A DNA stretch of 39,081 nt from an uncultured Lachnospiraceae bacterium (GTDB lineage Bacteria; Bacillota; Clostridia; Lachnospirales; Lachnospiraceae): the NCBI GenBank assembly GCA_945913255.1, contig CAMEDC010000031.1, forward strand, positions 1-39,081, in the 5' to 3' direction. A program made the position numbers and the translations under genes. The notes beneath the pieces were generated by a model. It saw only the letters and a list, made by a program, of their open reading frames with translations, had not been told where the DNA came from and ran no database searches. Positions 25,220 to 33,586 of this stretch are shown here, piece after piece (the stretch's first letter is position 1; every line of letters starts with the position of its first letter).

Positions 25220-26620
25220 TTATTTATCTGTATTTTCGTCTTCCATCTCGGCAACCTTCAACATGATGGCACATTCAATGCGCTTGCGCTGCAGCTCACA
25301 TCCCACATCATAGGCATCGTTGATATTGCCGTGGAAATTATAGGAATTTGCAGCACAGCCGCCGCTGCAGTAAAACTTCGCAAAGCATTTCTTACATTTG
25401 TCCTTCGCGTAGACATTGCAGCATTTGAACTCGTCCCTGATGTCCTCCCGCACAATGCCGTCAAATACATTTCCCATGAGAAACTTTTCATTTCCCACAA
25501 ACTGATGACAGGGATACAAATCACCCCAGGGTGTCACAGCAAGATATTCCGTACCGGAACCACATCCGGACAAACGCTTGGCAACGCAGGGTCCCCCCTC
25601 CAAATCTATCATAAAATGAAAGAAATTGAAACCGTTTCCTTCCCGGCGGCGCTTTATCATTTCCACTGCCAGTTTATCATATTCTTCCTTCAGCTTCGGC
25701 AAATCCGTCTCCTGAATTGCATAATCATCGGTAGGCTGTGCCACAACAGGCTCTACGGAAATCTGCTTAAAACCGAGATCAGCAAGATGAAGCACATCCT
25801 GTGAGAAATCCAGATTGTTATGCGTATAGGTCCCCCTCACATAATAGCGCATCTGTTCTCTGCTCTCCGCAACCTTCTGAAACTTCGGCACAATCAGATC
25901 GTAACTGCCCTGTCCGCCGCGGAAGGGACGCATTTTGTCGTGAATCTCCTTTCGCCCGTCAATGCTCAGGACGATATTTGCCATCTCTTTATTGGCAAAT
26001 TCCAGAATCTCATCGTTCAAAAGGACACCGTTAGTCGTCAGCGTAAACCGGAATTTCTTATGATTCGGCTCCTCCAGACTTCTCCCGTACTCGACCAGAT
26101 CCTTTACCACCTGCCAGTTCATCAAAGGCTCTCCGCCAAAGAAATCAACCTCCAGATTCACTCTGTTACCCGAATTGGCAACCAGAAAATCCAGTGCCTT
26201 CTTTCCCACTTCAAAGCTCATAAGTGCTCTTCTTCCGTGGTATTCGCCTTCCTCCGCAAAACAATATTTACATGCCAGATTACAGTCATGGGCAATGTGA
26301 AGACAAAGTGCCTTTACCACAGTCTGTCTCTTCTTGAAATCAAAGACATAATTTTCATAAATATCGGGAGCAAACAACTGTCCGGCTTCCTCCAGCTCCA
26401 GCACCTCGTCCACTGCCTCGGTGATTTCTTCCTCGGGATAGGGAATGTTGGCAAGATTCAGTACAGCCGCCTTGATGGTGTCTGCATCCTTGATTCCCTC
26501 GTTGACAAGGGGTTCCACAAGCGGAATCATGTCATAGACAATATCGTCTACCACATGAATGGAACCGCTGTTCACATCCATGACTATGTTATACCCGTTA
26601 CTTTTATATTGGTGTATCAC
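25220..26620 (-). CDS. scfB: SCIFF peptide radical-SAM/SPASM maturase ScfB
   Basis: 466 aa. The N-terminal ~90 residues form a peptide-recognition (RRE-like) region. The radical-SAM cluster motif C-x3-C-x2-C is at C113, C117, C120 (HDCNLACKYCF). The GGEPLMNW motif follows, and the C-terminal SPASM/twitch region holds many cysteines (GCGSGTEYLAVTPWGDLYPCHQF, CKKCFAKFYCSGGCAAN) for two auxiliary [4Fe-4S] clusters. The family forms thioether links from Cys to the alpha carbon of Thr in the SCIFF peptide. The substrate gene lies directly upstream. The order scfA-scfB-secDF supports the call. Confidence 0.96.
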   Translation of the reverse strand: MIHQYKSNGYNIVMDVNSGSIHVVDDIVYDMIPLVEPLVNEGIKDADTIKAAVLNLANIPYPEEEITEAVDEVLELEEAGQLFAPDIYENYVFDFKKRQTVVKALCLHIAHDCNLACKYCFAEEGEYHGRRALMSFEVGKKALDFLVANSGNRVNLEVDFFGGEPLMNWQVVKDLVEYGRSLEEPNHKKFRFTLTTNGVLLNDEILEFANKEMANIVLSIDGRKEIHDKMRPFRGGQGSYDLIVPKFQKVAESREQMRYYVRGTYTHNNLDFSQDVLHLADLGFKQISVEPVVAQPTDDYAIQETDLPKLKEEYDKLAVEMIKRRREGNGFNFFHFMIDLEGGPCVAKRLSGCGSGTEYLAVTPWGDLYPCHQFVGNEKFLMGNVFDGIVREDIRDEFKCCNVYAKDKCKKCFAKFYCSGGCAANSYNFHGNINDAYDVGCELQRKRIECAIMLKVAEMEDENTDK

Positions 26621-26660
26621 AGATAATTTCCTTTCTGCTCATTATTCACGCACGAAAAGA

Positions 26661-26682
26661 AGCAGCGACCGGAATCGCTGCT
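26661..26682 (-). terminator. Hairpin between scfA and scfB
   Basis: A perfect 8-bp stem AGCAGCGA/TCGCTGCT, followed on the minus strand by TCTTTTC. Partial termination here would give much more precursor-peptide mRNA than maturase mRNA, as is common for RiPP operons. Confidence 0.75.
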
Positions 26683-26706
26683 TACTCTAGTCTCTACACT
26701 TCCAGA

Positions 26707-26850
26707 TTACTTAATCTTCTCACAGCTCTGATTACCTACTGTACAGGAAGTCTTGCATGCAGACTGGCAGGAAGTCTGGCACTCGCCGCAGCCGCCCTTC
26801 TTCATTGACTCCTTGAGATTTCTGGTTGTCAAAGTCTTGATATGCTTCAT
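26707..26850 (-). CDS. scfA: SCIFF ranthipeptide precursor ScfA (six cysteines)
   Basis: A 47-residue peptide (too short for many gene callers) starting MKHIKTLTTRNLKESMKKGG and ending ...NQSCEKIK. The six cysteines fall at 21, 24, 28, 32, 36 and 43, the spacing of the family named six-cysteines-in-forty-five. Thr and Ser lie between and after them (Thr26, Thr34, Thr37). The C. thermocellum homologue is reported to carry a Cys32-Thr37 thioether, and both residues are present here. AAGGAGG lies about 10 bases before the ATG. It sits 86 bases upstream of its maturase gene. Confidence 0.96.
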   Translation of the reverse strand: MKHIKTLTTRNLKESMKKGGCGECQTSCQSACKTSCTVGNQSCEKIK

Positions 26851-26903
26851 TTGATAACAGCCTCCTTATTGATTTGAAAACCCTGAATTCATAAATCCGT
26901 TTC

Positions 26904-26931
26904 AGTATAACATAAAATTATTATTTGTAAA
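26904..26931 (-). promoter_or_regulatory. Promoter of scfA
   Basis: On the minus strand, TTTACA (26931-26926), a 16-base spacer and TATACT (26909-26904), with a TG one base ahead of the -10 (extended -10). It lies about 55 bases before the scfA ATG. Confidence 0.65.
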
Positions 26932-26976
26932 AGAGTTTTTTGTCTACTGCGGAAAAAATATTTGCTAAATGATGTA

Positions 26977-27354
26977 CTAACCCAGCATTCCACCCAGCAT
27001 TCCGCCTGCTCCGCACAGCACGAAAGTCGTGAGAAAAGAATGCCCTGCTCCGGCTCCCTCTGTGCCAGCGATAAGAGAAATCAGTGCCAAAATGCCAAAA
27101 TACGCACATCCCTCCAACAATCCCCATAAGAACTTTTTGTTTTGTATTTTCTTTCCTGCCATAAATCCCGCAAAAAGAGTAGCTCCTACATAAATTACAA
27201 TCATTGCAACAGCCACAACTTTTTCATCCAGCTCCGCCTTGTATAGGATTAATGCCAGCAGTGCCAGCAGCGCCCCGGTCAATATGTAAGAGAAAAGCAG
27301 GCATTTCATTAGAAACAGGACGGGCAGCCCACCCGCTCCTTTTATCTGATCCAT
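26977..27354 (-). CDS. TIGR04086 family small membrane protein
   Basis: 125 aa from the ATG at 27354 (GGAGGG is 6 bases away; the longer frame to 27498 has no site and overlaps the divergent gene). Four hydrophobic segments are visible: LFLMKCLLFSYILTGALLAL, VVAVAMIVIYVGATLFAGFM, FLWGLLEGCAYFGILALISL and a Gly-rich C-terminal helix (LTTFVLCGAGGMLGGMLG). This matches the small four-helix TIGR04086/YrzE-like family, which often lies near scfA in Clostridia; role unknown. No strong terminator separates it from scfA. Confidence 0.8.
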   Translation of the reverse strand: MDQIKGAGGLPVLFLMKCLLFSYILTGALLALLALILYKAELDEKVVAVAMIVIYVGATLFAGFMAGKKIQNKKFLWGLLEGCAYFGILALISLIAGTEGAGAGHSFLTTFVLCGAGGMLGGMLG

Positions 27355-27411
27355 CCGATACCCTCCATATGTAAAATTTTTGTTAAATCTTATGCTGCGG
27401 CGCAAGAGAAC

Positions 27412-27441
27412 TTGACAATCGCTTTTCTCATCATGTATATT
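27412..27441 (+). promoter_or_regulatory. Promoter of the CNNM/CBS transporter gene
   Basis: TTGACA (27412-27417), an 18-base spacer and TATATT (27436-27441), with TG directly before the -10. The ribosome site AAAGGAG begins about 18 bases downstream. Confidence 0.7.
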
Positions 27442-27474
27442 ATTCTCATTATAATTATAAAGGAGTGAATTTTT

Positions 27475-28770
27475 TTGGATGCCCCAGGTGTCATACAACT
27501 AGTATTTCTTTTTGTTCTGATTATTCTTTCTGCTTTTTTCTCTTCTGCGGAGACAGCACTCAGTACTGTCAATCGTGTGCGGATACGCACTCTCGAAGAA
27601 GAAGGCAACAAAAAAGCCGCAAGAGTCAACAAGGTGCTTGAAAATTACAGCAAAATGTTAAGCGCCATACTGATAGGAAACAACATCGTCAATCTGTCAG
27701 CCTCCGCTCTGGCTACCACACTAGCCATGCGAATCAATCTGGCCGTCGGTATTGCAACCGGTATTTTGACTGTTGTCGTCCTGATATGCGGTGAGATTGT
27801 CCCGAAAACATGGGCAATGACTTCTTCAGAAAAAATTTCCCTTACATACAGCGGCATCATCTATTTTCTGATGCAGGCTTTAACTCCCGTTATCTTTGTG
27901 GTGGATAAAATGGCAAATGGCATCTTGCGCCTGATGCATATTGACCCGAACCAGCGAATGAACACCATGACCGAAGCAGAACTCCGTACTTATGTGGATG
28001 TCAGCCATGAGGACGGCGTCATCGAAACCGAAGAGCGGGAAATGATTTATAATGTGTTCGATTTCTCGGATGCGCAGGCAAAGGATATCATGATTCCCCG
28101 CATCAATATGGTGACAGTCAGTATCGAGGACAGTTATCAGGAAGTACTTTCCGTATTCCGGGAATCCATGTACACCCGTCTGCCTGTCTATCAGGATGAC
28201 ATAGACAATATTATAGGACTGATTAATATCAAAGACTTCATTCTCAAAGAGAACGAGGAAAACTTCCATGTAAAAGACATCCTGCGAGATGCACATTATA
28301 CCTATGAATTTAAAAAGGTGGCTGACCTGCTCTATGAACTGAGGGAAAAAACCACCAATGTAACGTTTGTCCTAAATGAATACGGTTCCACGGTGGGCAT
28401 GATTACCCTGGAAGACCTGCTGGAAGAAATTGTCGGAGAAATCCGTGACGAATACGATGCTGACGAAGAAGAACTGATTCAGAAAATTGACGAGCATACC
28501 TGGCTGGTGGAGGGCAGCATGAAGCTGGACGATATCAATGACGAGCTTGGTACAAAACTGGACAGCGAAGATTACGACTCTGTCGGCGGACTCATTATCG
28601 AATGTCTCGACCGTCTGCCTGAGGATAAAGAGGAAGTCACTCTGTCAAACGGAATCCACCTAAAGGTACAGGGCATCGACCAGAATCGTATTGTCAAGGT
28701 TTTGATAACTCTGCCGGAGAACACTTCTGATAGAGACACAGTCCCCGAAGAATCAACCCCGGAGAATTAG
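27475..28770 (+). CDS. HlyC/CorC family (CNNM + CBS) transporter
   Basis: 431 aa. The N-terminal DUF21/CNNM membrane domain has about three to four helices (IQLVFLFVLIILSAFFSSAETALSTVN; the FFSSAET motif is typical). Two CBS domains follow (KDIMIPRINMVTVSIED..., and NVTFVLNEYGSTVGMITLEDLLEEIVGEI), then a C-terminal CorC_HlyC domain (HTWLVEGSMKLDDINDELG). It is related to CNNM/MpfA Mg2+ exporters; older names call it hemolysin-like. The start is TTG at 27475 with AAAGGAG upstream; the nearby ATG is out of frame. It is transcribed divergently from the TIGR04086 gene. Confidence 0.93.
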   Translation: MDAPGVIQLVFLFVLIILSAFFSSAETALSTVNRVRIRTLEEEGNKKAARVNKVLENYSKMLSAILIGNNIVNLSASALATTLAMRINLAVGIATGILTVVVLICGEIVPKTWAMTSSEKISLTYSGIIYFLMQALTPVIFVVDKMANGILRLMHIDPNQRMNTMTEAELRTYVDVSHEDGVIETEEREMIYNVFDFSDAQAKDIMIPRINMVTVSIEDSYQEVLSVFRESMYTRLPVYQDDIDNIIGLINIKDFILKENEENFHVKDILRDAHYTYEFKKVADLLYELREKTTNVTFVLNEYGSTVGMITLEDLLEEIVGEIRDEYDADEEELIQKIDEHTWLVEGSMKLDDINDELGTKLDSEDYDSVGGLIIECLDRLPEDKEEVTLSNGIHLKVQGIDQNRIVKVLITLPENTSDRDTVPEESTPEN

Positions 28771-28832
28771 CAGTCCACACCGCAGTCAGCTAACAACAGA
28801 CAGCTAAAGGTGTCCGTAACAAGGCATAAACA

Positions 28833-28869
28833 TCCCGGCACAGTCTTCACCCATAAAACCGTGCCGGGA
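28833..28869. terminator. Convergent terminator between CNNM gene and phoR
   Basis: A perfect 9-bp GC-rich stem TCCCGGCAC/GTGCCGGGA with a 19-base loop. ACTTTCTTTC follows on the plus strand; the minus-strand side has a weaker T content. It sits between the stops at 28770 and 28882. Confidence 0.7.
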
Positions 28870-28881
28870 CACTTTCTTTCA

Positions 28882-30210
28882 TCAGAACAGCACTCTAATC
28901 TCTGTTCCCTTTCCCAACTCACTCTTAAGTTCCATCTTCGCACCATGTTTTGCAACAATGTGCTTCACAATAGCAAGTCCGAGACCTGTTCCGCCGGTAG
29001 ACTTGGATCGACTCTTATCCACCCGGTAAAAACGCTCGAAAATTCTCTCCTGATGCTCCTTCGAAATACCGATTCCAGTATCCTTTACCTGGAGCACTGT
29101 CCTGCGCTCCCCGGAAGTCTCCCTGAACACCTGCACTTCCACGTTTCCGCCCTCGTTATTATAACGGATGGCATTATCACAGAGATTGTACAGGAGTTCT
29201 TCAATCATCTGATGATTCCCCTTAATATGGCACTCATAACCGCTTAACGTGATATGCACCTTGTGCTTCTCCGCACTCATCTGAAGCATCTCCACACAGG
29301 TTTCTGCCAGCTCATACAGATTTAAATCCTCAAAGGGAGCGTCCATCTCGCTGCTGTCATCCAGTTCAGACAATCTGATGATATCGTTAATCAAGGTCAA
29401 AAGTCGCTGTGCACTGCTCCTGATTCCATGGGCAAAGCGTACCACATCCTCTTCCGATGCCATTCCTGTCTCGATCAGTTCCGCGTATCCGGAAATGGAA
29501 GTCAGCGGTGTCTTTAACTCATGAGACACATTGGCAGTGAATTCCTGCCGCATTTGAGCATTTTTCATGATATCCTTATGCTGCTCCTGTATCATGTCCA
29601 CAAAAGGCGCCAGTTCCTCATACTCCGCTGCGTTCACGCCCTTGTCCATATTTTCCGCCAGTTTCTCAATCGGCGCAATCAGCTTATGGGTCAGAAAATG
29701 CGATATAGCGAGACTTAACAGAATAAGCAGTGCCGTAATCCAGAGAATGGTAGGAATCGCACTGCCGAATATGCTGTAGATACTGCCTGCATCCTTCGAC
29801 AGTCGCAGCACATTGCCATCCTGCGTTTTCACTGCGTAATAAAAGGTGTTGCGGGCAAGTGTCTCAGATTTTCGTACACACTCTCCCTCGCCCTTTTCAA
29901 AGGCTTCTTTGATTTCCGGTCTGTCTATATGATTCTCCAGCGTATTGCTGCTCACTTCGTTGTCATATAATACCTGCCCCTGAAAATCCACAAGCGTCAC
30001 GCGGATTTCCAGGTCAGCCATTCCCTTTCCCTGCTGTTCCAGTCCTTTTCCCTCGTTCACAGCTTCCCTCAGGATTGTCGAACAGTCCTTCAAATCCCCC
30101 ATCACCTGACTGTAAAACAGGCTGTAGTTCACCGCTGTAATCAGGATGGTGGTAAGCACAATTGCAAGAACGGAAATCAGGACAAGAGTTCTGTTAATCC
30201 TTTTCTTCAT
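28882..30210 (-). CDS. phoR: Sensor histidine kinase PhoR-like
   Basis: 442 aa. An N-terminal transmembrane helix (LVLISVLAIVLTTILITAV), an extracytoplasmic domain of about 110 residues and a second helix (IPTILWITALLILLSLAI). The linker is followed by the HisKA H-box HELKTPLTSISGYAELIETG and the HATPase_c N (LLYNLCDNAIRYN), G1 (VKDTGIGI), F and G2 (GTGLGLAIVKHIVAKHG) boxes. It should phosphorylate the response regulator 18 bases upstream. Its place beside pst/phoU and the domain plan make it the phosphate sensor kinase. A terminator follows the stop. Confidence 0.92.
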   Translation of the reverse strand: MKKRINRTLVLISVLAIVLTTILITAVNYSLFYSQVMGDLKDCSTILREAVNEGKGLEQQGKGMADLEIRVTLVDFQGQVLYDNEVSSNTLENHIDRPEIKEAFEKGEGECVRKSETLARNTFYYAVKTQDGNVLRLSKDAGSIYSIFGSAIPTILWITALLILLSLAISHFLTHKLIAPIEKLAENMDKGVNAAEYEELAPFVDMIQEQHKDIMKNAQMRQEFTANVSHELKTPLTSISGYAELIETGMASEEDVVRFAHGIRSSAQRLLTLINDIIRLSELDDSSEMDAPFEDLNLYELAETCVEMLQMSAEKHKVHITLSGYECHIKGNHQMIEELLYNLCDNAIRYNNEGGNVEVQVFRETSGERRTVLQVKDTGIGISKEHQERIFERFYRVDKSRSKSTGGTGLGLAIVKHIVAKHGAKMELKSELGKGTEIRVLF

Positions 30211-30228
30211 AAGTATTCCCTCCGCACA

Positions 30229-30906
30229 CTACTCACCCAGTATGTAACCAACGTTACGCACTGTTTTAATCAGGCTGCCGGATTCTCCAAGCTTCTGGCG
30301 CAGTGTCTTAATATGCATATCCAAGGTTCTGGATTCTCCCTCAAAATCGGTTCCCCAGATACGATCCAGAATGACCTCTCTTGTGGTGACAATTCCCGCA
30401 TTCGACAAGAGCAGCTTAAGCAATTCGTACTCCTTATAGGTCAGCTCACAGGGCTTATCCCCTACAAAAACCGTATGACGTTCCCTGTCCAGAACCACGT
30501 TCCCGAATTTCAGGATTTTCTCTTTTTCCTCTGACCCTCCGGTTCTTCTCAGCATTGCCTTAACACGGGAAATCAGTTCCATAATGCCAAAGGGTTTCGT
30601 CATGTAATCGTCCGCACCGATGTCAAGACCTTTCACCTTATCCAGTTCTGTCGTCTTCGCCGTTACCATAATCACAGGAATCAACACGGTTTCCCGATCC
30701 TCTCGAAGTTTCTTTACAATGGAAAGACCGTCCTCATCCGGCAGCATGACATCCAACAGAATCAGATCCGGCAGTTCCCTCTTCATTGCCTCCCTGAATT
30801 CTCCCGCCGTACAGAAGCCTTCCACACGGTAGCCCACATTCGTCAATGCAAAGCTTTCTATTTCCTGTATGCTCTTATCATCTTCAACAACATAAATCAG
30901 TGCCAT
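30229..30906 (-). CDS. phoP: Response regulator PhoP/PhoB-like (OmpR family)
   Basis: 225 aa. Receiver domain with the acidic pair in VVEDDKS, phospho-acceptor Asp in LILLDVMLPDEDG, switch Thr in MVTAKT and Lys in YMTKPF, followed by an OmpR-type winged helix (ELTYKEYELLKLLLSNAGIVTTREVILDRIWG...TLDMHIKTLRQKLG). It is the likely binder of the 11-bp-period TTTACA repeats before pstS and the Na+/Pi symporter. I use the ATG at 30906; a TTG at 30912 is also in frame. I saw no repeat array in front of this gene itself. Confidence 0.92.
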   Translation of the reverse strand: MALIYVVEDDKSIQEIESFALTNVGYRVEGFCTAGEFREAMKRELPDLILLDVMLPDEDGLSIVKKLREDRETVLIPVIMVTAKTTELDKVKGLDIGADDYMTKPFGIMELISRVKAMLRRTGGSEEKEKILKFGNVVLDRERHTVFVGDKPCELTYKEYELLKLLLSNAGIVTTREVILDRIWGTDFEGESRTLDMHIKTLRQKLGESGSLIKTVRNVGYILGE

Positions 30907-31033
30907 TCGCAATCCTGTCCTTTCATACCTACTTTAAACCAGGCACCCGCTTCCTGCAAGCCTTATTTTAATCAGCCGTACCGTCCGGATCCTATGCAGC
31001 CAGCTGCTCCATGCAGGTCCTGTTTTCCCGATT

Positions 31034-32800
31034 TTACGGTAACTGATATCTTTCTCTGTAGGTCATCACTTTTCCCCTGAACTCCACATTATCTTCTGCC
31101 TTAAGTTCATCCAGATAAGCATGGGGATCAATTTCATCTCCTCTTTCCTGCAACAGGCTGACGGCAATATTGGAGCAATGGTCTGAAACACGCTCAAAGT
31201 TTGTAGTGATGTCCGACAGAATAAATCCAAGTTCTATGGTACATTTTCCCTTGCGCAGACGTTTGATGTGGCGCTGTCTGATATCCAGACTTAAGCCGTC
31301 GATGACCTCCTCAAGAGGCTCCACCTGTCTCGCAAGCTCCAAATCTTCTTCTGAAAAGCTCAGCATGGTAATTTTCAGAATATCATGGATTGCCTTCTCA
31401 AATACTTCCAATTCCTTCTGCGCTTTTTCGGAGAAGGAAAGACCTTTCACATGCATCTCCTCCGCTGCCTCCTTGATATTCAGCGCATGATCCGAAATCC
31501 TCTCAAAATCCCCGATGCAATGCAGAATATTGGAGAGAATATAGCTCGTCTTTTCCGACATATCACGTGCGCTTAATTTAACCAGATAGTTTCCCAGTTC
31601 ATCTTCAAATTTATCCACAAGACTTTCCAGCTCCACTACCCGATCCGCCGTTTCCTGCACATAATTACCGAGAAGTCCCATGGAAAGATTTAATGCCTCT
31701 TCCGACAGCTCCGACATTGTCACCGCAACCGTCCTGCCCTGTTCCACCGCATAAGCGGGCATCTCCAGAAAGCGGGAGTCCAGAAGCTGCAATACACTGT
31801 CCTTCTGCTTTTCTTCCACATCTTTCGTATCCCTCACAGTCAGACATGCAAGCTTCACCAGTCCCTTTGAAAAGGGAAGTAAAAGAAGCGTCGCCGCGAT
31901 ATTGAAGATACTGTGTACCGCTGCGATACCGAAAGGAGTTGCAGCCTCTTCCATAAATGCAAATGGTGAAAAAGCATTCACTGAATAGAATACTGCCATG
32001 AATAATACTGTTCCGATAATATTAAAATACAGATGTACCAATGCAGCCCGCTTTGCATTCTTGCTTGCTCCCACACCGGAAAGCAGCGCTGTAACACAAG
32101 TACCGATATTCTGTCCCATGATAATGGGAACTGCAGCGCTATAGCCCACAGCCCCGGTCATACAAAGTGCCTGCAGAATACCCACCGATGCGGACGAAGA
32201 CTGAATGACAGCCGTCAGCAGGACACCTGCCAGCATCCCCAGAACGGGATTTGAGAAGCGTGTCAGAATGCCTGTGAATTCCGGCACCTCTGCAAGAGGC
32301 TTCACGGCACCGCTCATGGTTTCCATTCCAAACATCAGCACCGCAAAACCAATCAGAATTGCTGCGATATTTTTCAATTTATCCTTTTTGGAGAACATCA
32401 GAAATCCGACACCAACGATTGCAAGCACAGGAGAAAAAGATGTGGGCTTGCACATCCGTATCAGAAAAGAGGAGCTGTCGATACCTGTTGCTCCGAGAAT
32501 CCAGGAAGTAATTGTAGTTCCAATATTAGCACCCATGATAATGCCAACCGCCTGTTCCAGCTTCATAATGCCGGAATTGACAAATCCGACTACCATAACC
32601 GTGGTAGCGGAGGAGGACTGAATCACAGCTGTCACGCCTGCTCCCATCAGAACTGCCTTCAGCGGATTGCTCGTCAGCTTCTCCAGGATGCTCTCAAACC
32701 TGCTGCCCGACAACTTTGCCAGTCCATCTCCCAGCATATGCATTCCGTACAGGAAGAGTGCCAGCCCGCCTACCATCGTCAAAAAATCAAAGAAATCCAT
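31034..32800 (-). CDS. Na+/Pi cotransporter with C-terminal PhoU domain (NptA-like)
   Basis: 588 aa. The first ~310 residues hold two inverted PNaS repeats, each with the QSSSA motif (AVIQSSSATTVMVVGF and TAVIQSSSASVGILQAL), plus GIIMGANIGTT and PIIMGQNIGT. The last ~240 residues are two PhoU-like helical bundles (YILSNILHCIGDFERISDHALNIKE; LSDITTNFERVSDHCSNIAVS), which probably tune transport to phosphate status. The gene lies between phoU and phoPR and has its own five-hexamer PhoP-type box upstream, so it is predicted to be induced under Pi limitation. Confidence 0.93.
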   Translation of the reverse strand: MDFFDFLTMVGGLALFLYGMHMLGDGLAKLSGSRFESILEKLTSNPLKAVLMGAGVTAVIQSSSATTVMVVGFVNSGIMKLEQAVGIIMGANIGTTITSWILGATGIDSSSFLIRMCKPTSFSPVLAIVGVGFLMFSKKDKLKNIAAILIGFAVLMFGMETMSGAVKPLAEVPEFTGILTRFSNPVLGMLAGVLLTAVIQSSSASVGILQALCMTGAVGYSAAVPIIMGQNIGTCVTALLSGVGASKNAKRAALVHLYFNIIGTVLFMAVFYSVNAFSPFAFMEEAATPFGIAAVHSIFNIAATLLLLPFSKGLVKLACLTVRDTKDVEEKQKDSVLQLLDSRFLEMPAYAVEQGRTVAVTMSELSEEALNLSMGLLGNYVQETADRVVELESLVDKFEDELGNYLVKLSARDMSEKTSYILSNILHCIGDFERISDHALNIKEAAEEMHVKGLSFSEKAQKELEVFEKAIHDILKITMLSFSEEDLELARQVEPLEEVIDGLSLDIRQRHIKRLRKGKCTIELGFILSDITTNFERVSDHCSNIAVSLLQERGDEIDPHAYLDELKAEDNVEFRGKVMTYRERYQLP

Positions 32801-32852
32801 ACATAATCCTCGCTTTGCCTTATTTACATATCAGTGTTTCCGATTTTCATAA

Positions 32853-32902
32853 TAAACACGCTATGTAAAATACATAACCAGGAAATGTAAATTTTATGTA
32901 AA
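32853..32902 (-). promoter_or_regulatory. PhoP-box-like array upstream of the Na+/Pi symporter
   Basis: On the minus strand, hexamers begin every 11 bp: TTTACA (32902), TTTACA (32891), TGGTTA (32880), TTTACA (32869) and TGTTTA (32858). Three are identical and two are partial matches. The Bacillus PhoP box is a direct repeat of TT(A/T/C)ACA-type hexamers with about 5-bp gaps. The array begins right after the phoU stop. Confidence 0.75.
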
Positions 32903-32903
32903 A

Positions 32904-33572
32904 TCAGTAGATTTCTCTGCCTTCTATCTCTCCGGTCAGTCGGAACAATGTCCAATCCGCGATGTTCACGGCGTGGTCACCCACTTTTTCCAGATATTTC
33001 GCTATGATCAGATTATCCACCACCTGATCCGCATCCAGCGACTGTGTACGGATAGCCTCCATCATACTTTCCTTCACCTGATTAAACAGGTCATCCACCG
33101 CATCATCACTGTCTACCACCACCCTGGCGGTTTCTGCATCCCCATCTACAAAAGCCTCAATGGCCTCCCGGAACATGGCGCATGCCTCTTCCATCATGGC
33201 AGTAATCAGGTCATCGCACTTTTCCTTACCAAAGTTCTCGCCACGTCTCAGGAAAAGTTCCGCCATATCCGACACATGATCCCCAATCCGTTCGATATCC
33301 GTAACCACTTTCAAAGCTGCGGTCACCAACCGCAAATCCTTTGCCACAACGGGCTGCTGCTTTGTCATCAGCGCAAGACACATTGCTTCAATACTCCTGA
33401 GCATATCCATTATCTTACGGTCACTGTCCAGAAGCTGCTGTAAGGTATCACGATCATTTCCCTTCACTGCAAGAAACAGCTTATCATAGCTGATTTCCGC
33501 ATAATTTCCCATTTCTGCTACTTTTATTTTTAACTGCTCCAGTTCCTGCTCAAATAGTAATCTGGGTGCCAT
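32904..33572 (-). CDS. phoU: Phosphate-transport regulator PhoU
   Basis: 222 aa, all-helical, with two PhoU three-helix repeats: an early FEQELEQLKIKVAEMGNYAE, then KVVTDIERIGDHVSDMAELF and the matching KYLEKVGDHAVNIADW. The paired E/D-rich R-I-G-D-H and K-V-G-D-H motifs bind metal clusters. It relays the state of PstSCAB to PhoR and limits uptake. It follows pstB by 14 bases as last gene of the pst operon. Confidence 0.96.
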   Translation of the reverse strand: MAPRLLFEQELEQLKIKVAEMGNYAEISYDKLFLAVKGNDRDTLQQLLDSDRKIMDMLRSIEAMCLALMTKQQPVVAKDLRLVTAALKVVTDIERIGDHVSDMAELFLRRGENFGKEKCDDLITAMMEEACAMFREAIEAFVDGDAETARVVVDSDDAVDDLFNQVKESMMEAIRTQSLDADQVVDNLIIAKYLEKVGDHAVNIADWTLFRLTGEIEGREIY

Positions 33573-33586
33573 ATGTAATCTCCTCC

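Noticed and set aside
27354..27498. Longer start for the TIGR04086 membrane protein (173 aa)
   Set aside because: The extra residues lack a ribosome site, are unlike a membrane protein start and overlap the promoter and start of the divergent gene.
28882..30912. Reading the two-component pair as a generic OmpR system unrelated to phosphate
   Set aside because: Position directly after pst-phoU-Na/Pi genes on the same strand and the PhoP-type repeats nearby make the phosphate role the better explanation.
30907..31033. Search for a PhoP-type repeat array in front of the response-regulator gene
   Set aside because: No phased TTTACA-like hexamers are visible, so autoregulation through that site is not claimed.
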